Positions 1 through 10,638 of a stretch of 64,000 nucleotides of DNA are shown here, piece after piece. Source of the stretch: Motilibacter deserti (GTDB taxonomy: Bacteria; Actinomycetota; Actinomycetes; Motilibacterales; Motilibacteraceae). Each line of letters starts with the position of its first letter. Position 1 is the first letter of the stretch. The position numbers and the translations under genes were made by a program. The stretch lies in contig NZ_JAANNP010000004.1 of the NCBI RefSeq assembly GCF_011250635.1, positions 1-64,000 on the forward strand, given 5' to 3'. Under the pieces are notes generated by a model, which searched no databases, had not been told where the DNA came from, and saw nothing but the letters and a program-made list of their open reading frames with translations.

Positions 1-187
1 GCTTGTCTGCCTCGAACGAGCACACCTGCACTCACACCCCGATGGGGCTCGAGTGCGAACAGCAAGAACCAAGAATGCGTGACGCGTCCACTGTGGGGTT
101 CTGAGACACCACCACACACCCACCCCCCCCGCGCCCGGGACACCGGGCCGCGAGCGGGGGCCGCGAGGGGTGTGTGTGTCTCGCCGT
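1..187 (+). other. 23S-5S rRNA spacer (possible last bases of 23S rRNA)
   Basis: This stretch lies directly upstream of a clear 5S gene and has no coding signal. The first bases (GCTTGTCTGCC) resemble the sequence found at or just after the 3' end of actinobacterial 23S rRNA, so the 23S gene probably ends at or just before the window edge. The rest is ordinary transcribed spacer. Confidence 0.55.
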
Positions 188-306
188 GTTACGGCGGCCA
201 TAGCGGCAGGGAAACGCCCGGTCCCATCCCGAACCCGGAAGCTAAGCCTGCCAGCGCCGATGGTACTGCCCGCGACAGCGGGTGGGAGAGTAGGACGCCG
301 CCGGAC
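188..306 (+). rRNA. rrf: 5S ribosomal RNA
   Basis: The sequence has the classic actinobacterial 5S layout: a 5' arm GTTACGGCGGC pairing with the 3' arm GCCGCCGGAC, and internal blocks CGGTCCCATCCCGAACC and GAAGCTAAGCC that form the conserved loop regions. About 119 bases matches the usual length. The ends are set by the terminal helix and could be off by one or two bases. A strong hairpin follows 19 bases later, so this is the last gene of its rRNA operon. Confidence 0.95.
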
Positions 307-324
307 GTCTTTGATAAGACGGTC

Positions 325-358
325 GTGCCCCCGCACCCCCCAAGGGTGACGGGGGCAC
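325..358 (+). terminator. Terminator of the rRNA operon
   Basis: Perfect arms GTGCCCCCG (325-333) and CGGGGGCAC (350-358) are extended inside by CACCC and GGGTG with one bulged A. No U-run follows, as is common for hairpin terminators in GC-rich actinobacteria. Confidence 0.85.
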
Positions 359-414
359 AGCCATATCACCCCCCACACCACATGCCGGCCGACGAACCTC
401 CTTCACCCTCCCGT

Positions 415-427
415 TAGTGTCGGCCGG
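415..427 (+). promoter_or_regulatory. -10 box of a leaderless promoter (DinB-like gene)
   Basis: TAGTGT at 415-420 ends 7 bases before the GTG start at 428, and there is no SD sequence. Transcription would start at about the start codon. Confidence 0.5.
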
Positions 428-958
428 GTGCAGTCGCCTCCCGATCCCGGGCCGTTCTTCGACGGGCCGCCGCAGACCGAGTCCGACCCGCAGGCCCTGC
501 TTCTGGGCTATCTCGACTGGTACCGCGAGGCGCTCTTCCGCAAGCTGGAGGGACTGTCCGACGAGCAGCTACGGACGCCGCTGGAGCGCGTCGGCTGGGC
601 GCCACTGGCCCTCGTGAAGCATCTGGGCTGGGTCGAGCGCCGCTGGCTGCGCTGGGGCTTCACCGCCGAGGACGTGCTCGCACGGCCACCCGGCGGGACG
701 CCGGCCGAGTGGCGGATCGAGGAGGACGAGCCCACGGAGGCCGTCGTCGCGGCGTACCGGACCGAGGTCGAGCACGCACGCGCCGTCCTGGCCGGCGCCT
801 CGCTCGTCTCCCCGTCCGCGGCCGGAGGCCGCTTCGCCAGTGCTGACGACGCGCCACCGCTCGGGCGCATCCTGTTCCACCTGCTGCAGGAGTACTCCCG
901 CCACGTGGGCCAGCTGGACGTCGTCCGCCAGCTCATCGACGGAGCGACGGGGGAGTAG
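428..958 (+). CDS. DinB / DUF664 family protein
   Basis: A 176-residue soluble protein that looks like a DUF664/DinB-superfamily four-helix bundle. This superfamily includes metal-dependent thiol transferases, such as those using mycothiol or bacillithiol. Visible marks are the early helix around LGYLDWYREALFRKLEGL, the VKHLGWVERRW segment carrying a conserved His, and a C-terminal HLLQEYSRHVGQLDVVRQL with a second His pair. These His residues are where the family binds its metal. The GTG start follows a TAGTGT -10 box by 7 bases, which suggests a leaderless message. The true substrate cannot be told from sequence. The gene stands alone between the rRNA operon and a convergent gene. Confidence 0.85.
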   Translation: MQSPPDPGPFFDGPPQTESDPQALLLGYLDWYREALFRKLEGLSDEQLRTPLERVGWAPLALVKHLGWVERRWLRWGFTAEDVLARPPGGTPAEWRIEEDEPTEAVVAAYRTEVEHARAVLAGASLVSPSAAGGRFASADDAPPLGRILFHLLQEYSRHVGQLDVVRQLIDGATGE

Positions 959-1068
959 CCGCCGCGAGCCGCAGGACGGCAGCTAGCCAGCCGGTCTCTC
1001 GCCGCCCGGCGAGTGTCGCCGCGGGGCCGCTGTCCCTCGACCCGGCTGCACGAGCGTCGTCGGCCCCG

Positions 1069-3330
1069 TCAGGGTGACGCGGCGAGCTCGACGGCGTGGG
1101 ACAGGCTGACCTGCGCGGCGGGGACGGGTCGCGCGTACAGGAAGCCCTGGACCAGGTCGCAGCCGGCCTCGCGCAGAGCGGCCTCGGTCTCCTGTGTCTC
1201 GACCCCCTCGGCGACGACGACGAGCCCCAGCGCGTGCGCGAGCGCGATGGTCGACCGGACGATCGCGCGGTTCCGCTCGCAGGTCGCCATGTCGGCGACG
1301 AAGCTGCGGTCGATCTTGAGCTCCGACGGGGCCAGGTCGCGCAGGTAGCTCAGTGAGCTGTACCCGGCGCCGTAGTCGTCGATGGAGATCGCGACGCCGA
1401 GGGCGCGCAGCGCCTCGAGCGCGCCGAGCGACCGCGTACGTTCCTTCATGAAGCTGTCCTCGGTGATCTCGAGCACCAGGAAGGCAGGGTCCAGCTCGTG
1501 CCGGCGCAGGAGCGACGCCACGAAGGCCGGCAGGTCAGGCACCAGCAGGTCCGCGGGCGCGAGATTGACGGAGACCCGCGGGTCGTGGCCGGCCCGATGC
1601 CAGCGTCCGGCCTGCGCCAACGCCTCGCTGAGGACCGCACGGGTCAGGTCGCGGCCGCGCCCGATGGCCTGCGCCAACGGCAGCAGCTCGAGCGGGCCGA
1701 CCAGGCCCCGCGTCGGGTGCTCCCAACGCACCAGCGCCTCGACGCCGACGATCTTGCCGGTGCTCAGGCAGAGCTGGGGCTGGTAGTGTAGGACGAGCCG
1801 CCCCGAGCCCTGCTCGCCGCTCAACGTGGCCCGAAGGCTCTCGCCGAGCCGCAGCCGGTCCAGGCGCTCGTCCCCGACCTCCTGGTAGGCCGTGACGCCC
1901 GGCCCCGCCTTCGCGGCGTACATCGCGATGTCGGCGCGGCGCAGCAGCTCCGACGGGCTCTCCGGGGACCCGAGCTCCACCGCGACGCCTACCGAGGCCG
2001 AGACGTGGACCGCGATGCCGGCCAAGGCGACGGGCAGCTCGAGCGCGCGACGCAGTGTCTCACCGAGCGCGAGGCCTTCCCGCTCGCCCGCGCCAGGCAG
2101 CAGGAGCGCGAACTCGTCGCCGCCCAGCCGGGCGAGCAGCGCGTCCGCCGGTACGCACTCGGCCCACCGGGCGGCCAGCTCGACGAGCAGCTCGTCACCG
2201 ACCGAATGGCCCAGCGAGTCGTTGACCTCCTTGAAACGGTCGACGTCGAAGAGCAGCACGGCGGCGCCGGCCCCGGGGGCGTCCAGCGCGTGGCGCTCGA
2301 CCGCCTCGTAGAAGGCCCGTCGGTTGGCCAGGCCGGTGAGCTCGTCCGTGCGCGCCTCCTGCCGGCTGAGCGCGAGCGACTGCACGTCGCGCACGGCGAG
2401 GACGGCGCGGACGAGCACGCAGAGGATTGCGGCAGCGGCCAGGCCGACGCAGGCTGCCGGCTGCGTGCTCACGCCGGCGAGCACGAGCGTCCCCACGGCC
2501 AGCGCGGCGAGCGCGATCGGGACCGCGAGGACGGCCCACCAGGCGAGCGGGCGGACGTCGCGAGTCCGCGGCCGCGACCAGGCCGCGAGCACGCAGAGGA
2601 CCACCGCGGCGCCGTAGAGCAGGTCGGGCAGCGGGCGGTTGGGGGAGTAGGTGCCGGCCGCCGTCTGCGCGAGCCACATCGTGTCGCCGAGCGTCTGGGC
2701 CAGCAGGCCGAGGCCGAGCAACAGCAGGCCGCGCTCGGGCTGCCAGTCGGCCAGGGTGAACATCACCGCGACCAGGACGACCAGGAAGAGGTCGGCCAGG
2801 GGGAACAGCGCCGTGGAGAGCTTCCCGTGGGCGCTCGCCGGCGCCCACGCGCCGACCAGCACGCCCATGGCCGCGGCGCTCAAGCCGGCGATGACGCCGT
2901 CGAGCCAGAGCGTCGACGGCAGCCGGGCCACCTTGTCCCGCAGCATCAGCATCGCGGCGACGTAGGAACAGGGGAACAGCGCGAGCCAGCACGCCTCGGA
3001 CAGGCGCACTCCGCCCGCGAGAGCAGGGTCGGGCAGCAGCCCGTACGAAGCGAGCGTCCCGGCCGCGTACGCCGCGAGCCCGGTGCCGAAGGCGAGCCAG
3101 GGGCTGCGCCCGGACCGGCCGGGCAGCAGGCCGCGGGTCAGGATGAGGCCGGTGGCGACGAGGGAGAGGAACGTCTCGAAGACCTCGTCCGCCTCGAACG
3201 CCGCGCCGGTCCGCGCGAGCCCGGAGACGGAGAGCGTCCAGTGCAGCACGTAGCCGGCCAGCAGCGCCCCGACGACGACGGCTACCGGCCGCGGCGCGTC
3301 GAGCAGGCGGTTGCGTCGGGCAGCGGTCAC
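1069..3330 (-). CDS. Membrane-bound GGDEF-EAL protein (c-di-GMP turnover)
   Basis: A 753-residue protein. Residues 1 to about 320 are a run of roughly eight to ten hydrophobic helices. A GGDEF domain follows, starting near [12 protein letters not shown], with an intact [10 protein letters not shown] active site near residue 400. An EAL domain fills the rest, with [11 protein letters not shown], the EITED segment, [20 protein letters not shown] and AEGVET. Both catalytic signatures look intact, so it could make and degrade cyclic di-GMP. An RxxD inhibitory site at the usual spacing before GGDEF is not evident, so product inhibition of the cyclase may be absent. The start is GTG with no strong SD. 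It lies downstream of two secreted glycoside hydrolases on the same strand, but a strong hairpin separates them. Confidence 0.93.
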   Translation of the reverse strand: MTAARRNRLLDAPRPVAVVVGALLAGYVLHWTLSVSGLARTGAAFEADEVFETFLSLVATGLILTRGLLPGRSGRSPWLAFGTGLAAYAAGTLASYGLLPDPALAGGVRLSEACWLALFPCSYVAAMLMLRDKVARLPSTLWLDGVIAGLSAAAMGVLVGAWAPASAHGKLSTALFPLADLFLVVLVAVMFTLADWQPERGLLLLGLGLLAQTLGDTMWLAQTAAGTYSPNRPLPDLLYGAAVVLCVLAAWSRPRTRDVRPLAWWAVLAVPIALAALAVGTLVLAGVSTQPAACVGLAAAAILCVLVRAVLAVRDVQSLALSRQEARTDELTGLANRRAFYEAVERHALDAPGAGAAVLLFDVDRFKEVNDSLGHSVGDELLVELAARWAECVPADALLARLGGDEFALLLPGAGEREGLALGETLRRALELPVALAGIAVHVSASVGVAVELGSPESPSELLRRADIAMYAAKAGPGVTAYQEVGDERLDRLRLGESLRATLSGEQGSGRLVLHYQPQLCLSTGKIVGVEALVRWEHPTRGLVGPLELLPLAQAIGRGRDLTRAVLSEALAQAGRWHRAGHDPRVSVNLAPADLLVPDLPAFVASLLRRHELDPAFLVLEITEDSFMKERTRSLGALEALRALGVAISIDDYGAGYSSLSYLRDLAPSELKIDRSFVADMATCERNRAIVRSTIALAHALGLVVVAEGVETQETEAALREAGCDLVQGFLYARPVPAAQVSLSHAVELAASP

Positions 3331-3418
3331 CGTGCCCTATCGGCGGGGTGGCGGCGGAGCTGGGGAGCGCTGCTGCCTCCGTTTAGGTGATCTTCGCTGG
3401 CGGCAGGAGCCGGACATG

Positions 3419-3457
3419 CGTCCGGGCGGGCACTCGTGGAGAGTGCCCGCCCGGACG
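3419..3457 (-). terminator. Terminator after the first glycoside hydrolase gene
   Basis: A perfect 16-bp inverted repeat (3419-3434 with 3442-3457, 7-base loop) begins 15 bases beyond the stop codon of the hydrolase gene on the minus strand. It should separate that gene from the GGDEF-EAL gene further on. Confidence 0.85.
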
Positions 3458-3471
3458 GAGCCGTCAACCGG

Positions 3472-4725
3472 TCAGAGCCGCGTGGAGCGGATGAGCACCG
3501 GGCTCGCGATGACGGTCTGGTTGCGGGCGCCGCGGAAGGTCAGCGTCCGGCCGTTGATGAACTGAATGCCGGTCGTGTACTTCGTGGTCCGCACCCGGAT
3601 CAGCTTCGACGGGTTCCACATCACCTTGCCGTAGGAGCCGTTGCGGAAGCGGATGGTGCAGGTGTAGGTCCGCTGCCGGTCCGTGGTGCAGCCCTGCAGC
3701 TGGTTGTTGAGCAGCCACTGCTGCACGATGCGGTAGGACTCGGCCGCCCGCGTCTGCTTGCCGTTGCGGGTGAGGTCGATGCCCATGTAGCCCTTGGTGT
3801 CCCAGGCGTACCAGTAGACACGGGAGACCCCGTTGCCCGCGTTGAGCAGGAGGGTGCGGGCGACGTACGACGCGGCGTTGGCGTCGTTGTAGGTGCGCGG
3901 CTTGTCGGTGTTGGCCCAGCCGGCGCCGTAGTTGATCTCGGTGTTCCAGATCGGCTTGCGCACCCCTGCGGCCGCCATCGCGGCCTTGGCCGAGTTGAGC
4001 AGCGTGATCGAGCCCTCCGGCCCGGCGGTGGGCGCCGGGTAGAGGTGCAGGCCGATCACGTCGGAGTACTTGCCGCCGCCGGCCTGCAGGAAGGAGCGGA
4101 ACCACGGGATGTCGGTCGGCCGGCGCGTGGCGAAGCCGGGGCTCACCACGGTCGCCGTGGCGTCCGCCTTCTTGATGATCGTGCGCGCCTCCCGGGTCAG
4201 CTGCACCATCTGCGCGGGCGTCCCCGTCCAGAACGTGGACTGGTTCGGCTCGTTCCAGATCTGGTACGCCCGGACCCGGCCCTTGTAGCGCTCGGCCACG
4301 GCGGTGACGTACTCCCGCCAGTAGGTGACGCTGCGCGGCATGGCCGCGGCACCCGGGCCGTAGACGTCCTGCGACGTCGGCTTCGTCGAAGCCCACGTCG
4401 GGGTCGCCCCGAGGACGAGCAGCGGGGCCGCGCCGTAGCGGTTGGCGGTGTCGACCGCCTTGTCCAGGGCGGTGAAGTCCCACTTGCCGCGGGCCGGCTC
4501 GACCTTGTTCCAGCCGCCGCCCACGTCCCAGAGGCGGGCGCTGCCGACCGGGAGGCCGGGCCGCTCGCCCTGGGCGAGGCTCGTCTGGTGGAGGCCGAAG
4601 TACGAACGGGGGACGGTAACGGTGGCGGCCGACGCCGACTGCAGCGGCAGGGCCGCCAGCAGCGGGGCGACGGTCGCCGCGGCGGCGAGGCCGGCGAGGC
4701 GGGAACGGAGCTGACGGTGTGGCAC
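3472..4725 (-). CDS. Secreted clan GH-A glycoside hydrolase (paralogue A)
   Basis: A 417-residue exported protein with a Sec-type signal peptide: Arg-rich start, hydrophobic core, likely cut after SASA near residue 34. The catalytic layout is that of a retaining (beta/alpha)8 enzyme. IWNEPN supplies the acid/base Glu (about residue 159) and PIWNTEINYG the nucleophile Glu (about 263). This resembles GH39-like and related families that act on xylosides or exopolysaccharides, but the substrate is unknown. A longer reading from 4740 would place the GAGGAG ribosome site (4733-4738) inside the gene. The GTG at 4725 sits 7 bases after it and is preferred. The next gene upstream on this strand is a close paralogue, and the last residues (VIASPVLIRSTR) are shared. 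Confidence 0.85.
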   Translation of the reverse strand: MPHRQLRSRLAGLAAAATVAPLLAALPLQSASAATVTVPRSYFGLHQTSLAQGERPGLPVGSARLWDVGGGWNKVEPARGKWDFTALDKAVDTANRYGAAPLLVLGATPTWASTKPTSQDVYGPGAAAMPRSVTYWREYVTAVAERYKGRVRAYQIWNEPNQSTFWTGTPAQMVQLTREARTIIKKADATATVVSPGFATRRPTDIPWFRSFLQAGGGKYSDVIGLHLYPAPTAGPEGSITLLNSAKAAMAAAGVRKPIWNTEINYGAGWANTDKPRTYNDANAASYVARTLLLNAGNGVSRVYWYAWDTKGYMGIDLTRNGKQTRAAESYRIVQQWLLNNQLQGCTTDRQRTYTCTIRFRNGSYGKVMWNPSKLIRVRTTKYTTGIQFINGRTLTFRGARNQTVIASPVLIRSTRL

Positions 4726-4829
4726 AGGGATTCTCCTCACTGTCCATTTCTATCGGGCCGTACGACCGCTATTGCGAAAGACGCGCCGCGCCGGAGGATT
4801 CGTTCAGTGATCCGGGCGGCGGCCGGTGC

Positions 4830-6149
4830 TCAGACCCGCGTGCTCCGGATCAGCACCGGGCTCGCGATCACGGTCTGATTGCGCGCGCCGCGGAACCTCA
4901 GCACGCGGCCGTTCACGAACTCGACACCTGTCGTGTACTTCGTGGTTCGCACGCGGATGGCCCGCGAGGGGTTCCAGATCACCTTCGCGTACGAACGGCT
5001 GGAGTAGCGCAGCACGCAGGTGTAGGTGCGCCGGCTGTCGACCGTGCAGCTCTGGAGCCGCGCGCCTTGCATCCACTTCTGCGTGATGCGGTACGCCTGC
5101 CCGGCACGCGTCTGCCTGGACTGGCGGCTCAGGTCGATGCCGAGGAAGCCGCGGGTGTCCCAGCCGTACCAGAAGACGCGCGAGACGCCGTTGGACGCAT
5201 TGAGCAGCAGCGTGCGCGAGACGTACGCCGCTGCCGTCGAATCGGCATAGGCCCGGGGCGGCGCGCCGTTGTAGCCGGCCCCGTAGTTGATCTCGGTGTT
5301 CCAGATCGGCTTGGACACGCGCGCCTTCTTCAGCGCCTGCTTGGCCTTGTTCAGCAGCGTGATCGAGCCTTCGGGCCCGGCGGTCGGCGCCGGGTAGAGG
5401 TGCAGGGCGACGACATCGACGTACTTCCCGCCCCCGGCCCGGAAGTACGAGCTCATCCAGGGGATGTTCGTCGGGCGACGCGTGGCGAAGCCCGGGCTGA
5501 CGACGGTCGCGTTCCTGTCGTAGCGCTTGATGATCGCGCGGGCCTCGCGGGTCAGCGTCACCATCTGCGCGGCCGTGCCGGTCCAGAACGTCTCGACGTT
5601 CGGCTCGTTCCAGATCTGGTACGCCCGCACCCGCCCCTTGTAGCGCTGGGCCACCTTCGTGACGTACTCGCGCCAGTAGGTGATGCTGCGCGGCATGGAG
5701 GCCGCACCGGGGCCGTACGGGCCGGCGAGGCTCGGCTTCGACGCCGCCCAGGTGGGGGTCTGTCCCAGCACGATCATCGGCTGCGCGCCCTTCGCGCGGC
5801 TCGTCGTGACGGCGCGGTCGAGCTTGGTGAAGTCCCAGGTGCCGCGCGAGGGCTCGACGTCGCGCCACTGCGCTCCCACGTCCCACAGCCGGACGGCGCC
5901 GACGGGGGCGCCGGGGAACACTCCGCTGCTCACGCTCGACTGGTGCATGCCGAAGTAGGCCTTGGGCACGGTCACGGTCGCGGCGGAGGCGGGAAGGGCG
6001 GCGACGAGCGGAAGGGCGGTGGCCGCTGCGACGACGGCGGCGACGCGGTGGGGGCGGCGCGGACGCGCGGCGCTTCCGGCGGCTGCACGGCCGTCGACGA
6101 CCTGGTCGGAACGGTCGGGGACGAGGGATCCGGGTCGGCGGAACTGCAA
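4830..6149 (-). CDS. Secreted clan GH-A glycoside hydrolase (paralogue B), TTG start
   Basis: A 439-residue paralogue of the next gene downstream, aligning along the whole mature protein. The acid/base Glu is in IWNEPN (about residue 182) and the nucleophile Glu in PIWNTEINYG (about 286). The signal segment is longer: an Arg/Pro-rich region, a hydrophobic stretch from about residue 36 to 52, and a likely cut after PASA. The frame stays open far upstream, but a GAGGAG site (6157-6162) followed 7 bases later by TTG fixes the start at 6149. The extra upstream residues are not protein-like. Tandem duplication is the likely origin of the pair. The substrate is unknown; a cell-surface or matrix polysaccharide is an inference. 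Confidence 0.85.
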   Translation of the reverse strand: MQFRRPGSLVPDRSDQVVDGRAAAGSAARPRRPHRVAAVVAAATALPLVAALPASAATVTVPKAYFGMHQSSVSSGVFPGAPVGAVRLWDVGAQWRDVEPSRGTWDFTKLDRAVTTSRAKGAQPMIVLGQTPTWAASKPSLAGPYGPGAASMPRSITYWREYVTKVAQRYKGRVRAYQIWNEPNVETFWTGTAAQMVTLTREARAIIKRYDRNATVVSPGFATRRPTNIPWMSSYFRAGGGKYVDVVALHLYPAPTAGPEGSITLLNKAKQALKKARVSKPIWNTEINYGAGYNGAPPRAYADSTAAAYVSRTLLLNASNGVSRVFWYGWDTRGFLGIDLSRQSRQTRAGQAYRITQKWMQGARLQSCTVDSRRTYTCVLRYSSRSYAKVIWNPSRAIRVRTTKYTTGVEFVNGRVLRFRGARNQTVIASPVLIRSTRV

Positions 6150-6435
6150 AGGGCTACTCCTCAAGGTGCGGTCGGTCGTGCGGGCGTCACTCGAGCGGTC
6201 GGACACCGGCTCGGCGGCCGGCCTCCGAGAACAGGACGCACCGCCCCTGACCGGACGTTCAGTCGCGACGGAGAGTTCCTTGCCGAACGAAACCGTCCGG
6301 ACTTGGGAGACGGGGCTGCCGTAGACTGGCGACGTGCCTTCCGTCCGTACGCCCTGACGCGCCGGCGGCCGGCCCCGCTCCGCAGCGGGCCGCCGTCCCC
6401 GTCCGTCCGTCGTCCCGTCGTACCGGAGAGCTTCC

Positions 6436-8043
<1,608 letters not shown>

Positions 8044-8240
8044 AGCTCCGTCGCTGTGGCGGCCGGCTGCTCGTCGGGGCACCGTCGGCTGCCCGAAGGG
8101 GTTGACTCCAACTTTTCGCTCTGTGACCGCTTCGAGACGTGTTTGTGGCGATCACGCGGGTATCTCCCGGTCGCGCCACTCCTGCACCAGGACGGAGGGG
8201 CCGGCACGACCGACGGTGGGACGCCCGAGGAGGCGACGGA

Positions 8241-8456
8241 GTGGCCGATCAGTTGAGGAAGGGCGCTCGGGTAACAGGGAACGACCGGGCCAAGCTCGCC
8301 ACCGAGCTGAAGAAGAAGTACTCGACAGGCTCGAGCATCCGAGCCCTGGCCGAGGAGACGGGCCGGTCCTACGGCTTCGTCCACCGAATGCTTACCGAGT
8401 CCGGCGTGCAGCTCCGGGGCCGCGGGGGAGCGACCCGCGGGAAGAAGGCCTCCTAG
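8241..8456 (+). CDS. Small helix-turn-helix protein
   Basis: A 71-residue basic protein. Its core SIRALAEETGRSYGFVHRML is a helix-turn-helix with an invariant-looking recognition helix, followed by a basic tail GRGGATRGKKAS. Highly similar small HTH proteins are widespread in actinobacteria, but I know of no assigned function. The frame is open upstream. A GAGGAGG site followed 7 bases later by GTG sets the start at 8241. A perfect hairpin follows the stop, so it is probably its own transcription unit. Confidence 0.8.
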   Translation: MADQLRKGARVTGNDRAKLATELKKKYSTGSSIRALAEETGRSYGFVHRMLTESGVQLRGRGGATRGKKAS

Positions 8457-8503
8457 CGGGCCGTTGCACCGCCCCTGCCGGCCGTACGCCCAGGGAGAAA
8501 CGG

Positions 8504-8533
8504 GTCCGCGGACGGGACTTCCCGTCCGCGGAC
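8504..8533 (+). terminator. Terminator after the small HTH gene
   Basis: A perfect 13-bp stem (8504-8516 with 8521-8533) with a 4-base loop ACTT lies 47 bases after the stop codon and is followed by TTCGTGTTGT. Confidence 0.85.
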
Positions 8534-8575
8534 TTCGTGTTGTCGCCTTGAGGTTGCTACGGCTGGAGGAGGCCC

Positions 8576-10483
8576 GTGTCCCACTCGCAGTGGATGGCTC
8601 TGCGGTCCTATCAGAACGCGGGCAAGGTCAAGGGGCACAAGCTGTCCCGCGGCACGTTGCGCCGCATCCTGCGCTTCGGCCGCCCGTACCGGTCCGAGCT
8701 CGCCGTCTTCCTCGTCCTGACCGTAGTGAGCGCGGGGATCAGCGTCGTCACCCCGCTGCTCTTCAAGGTCATCATCGATGACGGGGTCGTGCCCGAGGCG
8801 AGGCGCGTCGTCGTCCTCGGCGCCCTCGCGGTCGCAGGGCTGGCGCTGCTCGACGCAGTCGTCGGGCTGGTGCAGCGGTGGTACTCCGCGCGCATCGGCG
8901 AGGGCCTGATCTACGACCTGCGCAGCCGCGTCTTCGGCCACGTCTCGGCGATGCCTGTCGCGTTCTTCACCCGTACGCAGACCGGATCGCTGGTGAGCCG
9001 GCTGAACAGCGATGTCATCGGCGCCCAGCAGGCGTTCACCACCACATTGTCAGCGGTCGTCAGCAACGTCGTGAGCCTCGTGCTCGTCGTGGCGACGATG
9101 GCCTACCTGTCGTGGCAGATCACCCTCGTCGCGCTGCTGCTGCTGCCCGTCTTCATCCTTCCCGCGCGCTGGGTGGGCGGGAAGCTGCAGGCCATCGCCC
9201 GCGAGTCGATGCAGCTGAACGCGGCGATGAGCCAGACCATGACCGAGCGGTTCAACGTCTCCGGCGCGCTGCTGGTCAAGGTGTTCGGCCGGCCCGAGGA
9301 GGAGCTGCGCGACTTCTCGGCGAAGGCGGCGCGCGTCCGCGACATCGGTGTCACCTCGGCGATGTACAGCCGCGTCTTCTTCACGGCGCTCACACTCATC
9401 GCGGCACTCGCGACCGCTCTCGTGTACGGCGTCGGCGGCCTGCTCGCCATCGACGGCTCGCTCGAGGTCGGCACACTGGTCGCGCTGTCGGCGCTGCTCA
9501 TCCGGCTGTACGGCCCGCTGACCGCGCTCTCGAACGTCCACGTCGACGTCATGACGGCGCTGGTGAGCTTCGAGCGGGTCTTCGAGGTGCTCGACCTGGC
9601 GCCCATGGTCGATGACCGGCCGGGCGCACGCGACCTGCCGGCCGAGGCGCCGGCGAGCGTCGAGCTCGAGCACGTCTCGTTCCGCTACCCGGCGGGGGAC
9701 GAGGTGTCGCTGGCTTCGTTGGAAGCCGTCGGCGCGCACGACTCCGGCCCGTCGGCACTGGTCCTCGACGACGTGTCCTTCCGCGTCGAGCCCGGGCAGC
9801 TCGTCGCGCTCGTCGGCCCCTCGGGGGCGGGCAAGACGACGATCACCGCGCTCGTGAGCCGGCTCTACGACGTCACCGGTGGCACGCTGCGCGTCGGCGG
9901 GGTCGACGTCCGCGACCTGACCCAGCGGTCTTTGCGTGCCGCGATCGGCGTGGTGACCCAGGACGCGCACATGTTCCACGACACGATCCGCGCGAACCTG
10001 CTCTACGCCCGGCCCGGCGCATCCGACGAGGAACTGGCCGAGGCGCTGCGTGCGGCGCAGGTGTGGGACCTCGTGGCCGCTCTTCCCGAGGGGCTCGACA
10101 CGGTCGTCGGGGACCGGGGCTACCGGCTGTCCGGCGGGGAGAAGCAACGGTTCGCCATTGCGCGGCTCCTGCTGAAGGCGCCGCGCCTCGTCGTGCTGGA
10201 CGAGGCGACCGCGCACCTGGACAGCGAGTCGGAGGCCGCGGTGCAGCGCGCCTTCGACACCGCCCTGGCGGGCCGTACGAGCATCGTCGTCGCGCACCGG
10301 CTGTCGACGGTCCGCGAGGCCGACCAGATCCTCGTCGTCGACGGGGGCCGCATCCGCGAGCGCGGGACGCACGAAGAGCTCCTCGGACAAGGCGGCCTCT
10401 ATGCAGAGCTCTACCGCACGCAGTTCCGCACCCAGGACTCTGCGGGCTCCGCGGCCGAGCTGTCGGTGCACGGGGAGCGGTGA
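8576..10483 (+). CDS. ABC exporter, fused permease and ATPase
   Basis: A 635-residue type IV (MsbA/MdlB-like) half-transporter. An N-terminal ABC-exporter membrane domain with about six helices (residues 35-330) is followed by one nucleotide-binding domain. The ATPase shows GPSGAGKTTI (Walker A), the Q-loop in VTQDAHMFHD, the signature LSGGEKQRFAIARLL, Walker B LVVLDEATAHLD, and the switch His in VAHRLSTV. All catalytic residues look intact. It should work as a homodimer, or with a partner encoded elsewhere, since no second half-transporter is adjacent. The GTG start has a GGAGGAGG site. A 17-bp tandem repeat starts inside the last codons and runs on past the stop. The substrate is unknown. 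Confidence 0.92.
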   Translation: MSHSQWMALRSYQNAGKVKGHKLSRGTLRRILRFGRPYRSELAVFLVLTVVSAGISVVTPLLFKVIIDDGVVPEARRVVVLGALAVAGLALLDAVVGLVQRWYSARIGEGLIYDLRSRVFGHVSAMPVAFFTRTQTGSLVSRLNSDVIGAQQAFTTTLSAVVSNVVSLVLVVATMAYLSWQITLVALLLLPVFILPARWVGGKLQAIARESMQLNAAMSQTMTERFNVSGALLVKVFGRPEEELRDFSAKAARVRDIGVTSAMYSRVFFTALTLIAALATALVYGVGGLLAIDGSLEVGTLVALSALLIRLYGPLTALSNVHVDVMTALVSFERVFEVLDLAPMVDDRPGARDLPAEAPASVELEHVSFRYPAGDEVSLASLEAVGAHDSGPSALVLDDVSFRVEPGQLVALVGPSGAGKTTITALVSRLYDVTGGTLRVGGVDVRDLTQRSLRAAIGVVTQDAHMFHDTIRANLLYARPGASDEELAEALRAAQVWDLVAALPEGLDTVVGDRGYRLSGGEKQRFAIARLLLKAPRLVVLDEATAHLDSESEAAVQRAFDTALAGRTSIVVAHRLSTVREADQILVVDGGRIRERGTHEELLGQGGLYAELYRTQFRTQDSAGSAAELSVHGER

Positions 10484-10587
10484 CGGGGTGGAAGCGGTGG
10501 CGGAACGGGGGCGGTGAACGGCCGGAGGCGGTGAGCGCACGGGTGCGGTGACCGCACGGGGCGCGGCCATCGCACGGGTGCGGTGAC
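10467..10587 (+). repeat. Seven-unit ~17-bp tandem repeat spanning a stop codon
   Basis: Seven degenerate units of 17 or 18 bases start at 10467, 10484, 10501, 10519, 10536, 10553 and 10571. The best units read CGCACGGGTGCGGTGAC (10536 and 10571, identical). The first unit contains the TGA stop of the ABC exporter. Several units are self-complementary (CGCAC/GTGCG), so the array may also fold as a terminator. Confidence 0.75.
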
Positions 10588-10625
10588 GACCCGCACATCC
10601 CGGGCTGACCCGACGCCGGCGGCAC

Positions 10626-10638
10626 TAGCCTCCGGGCC
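10626..10638 (+). promoter_or_regulatory. -10 box of a leaderless promoter (small membrane protein)
   Basis: TAGCCT at 10626-10631 ends 7 bases before the ATG at 10639; no SD sequence. Confidence 0.45.

Noticed and set aside
10467-10587. Possible CRISPR array
   Set aside because: The units are directly adjacent without spacers and are only 17-18 bases long. No CRISPR array is seen anywhere in the window.
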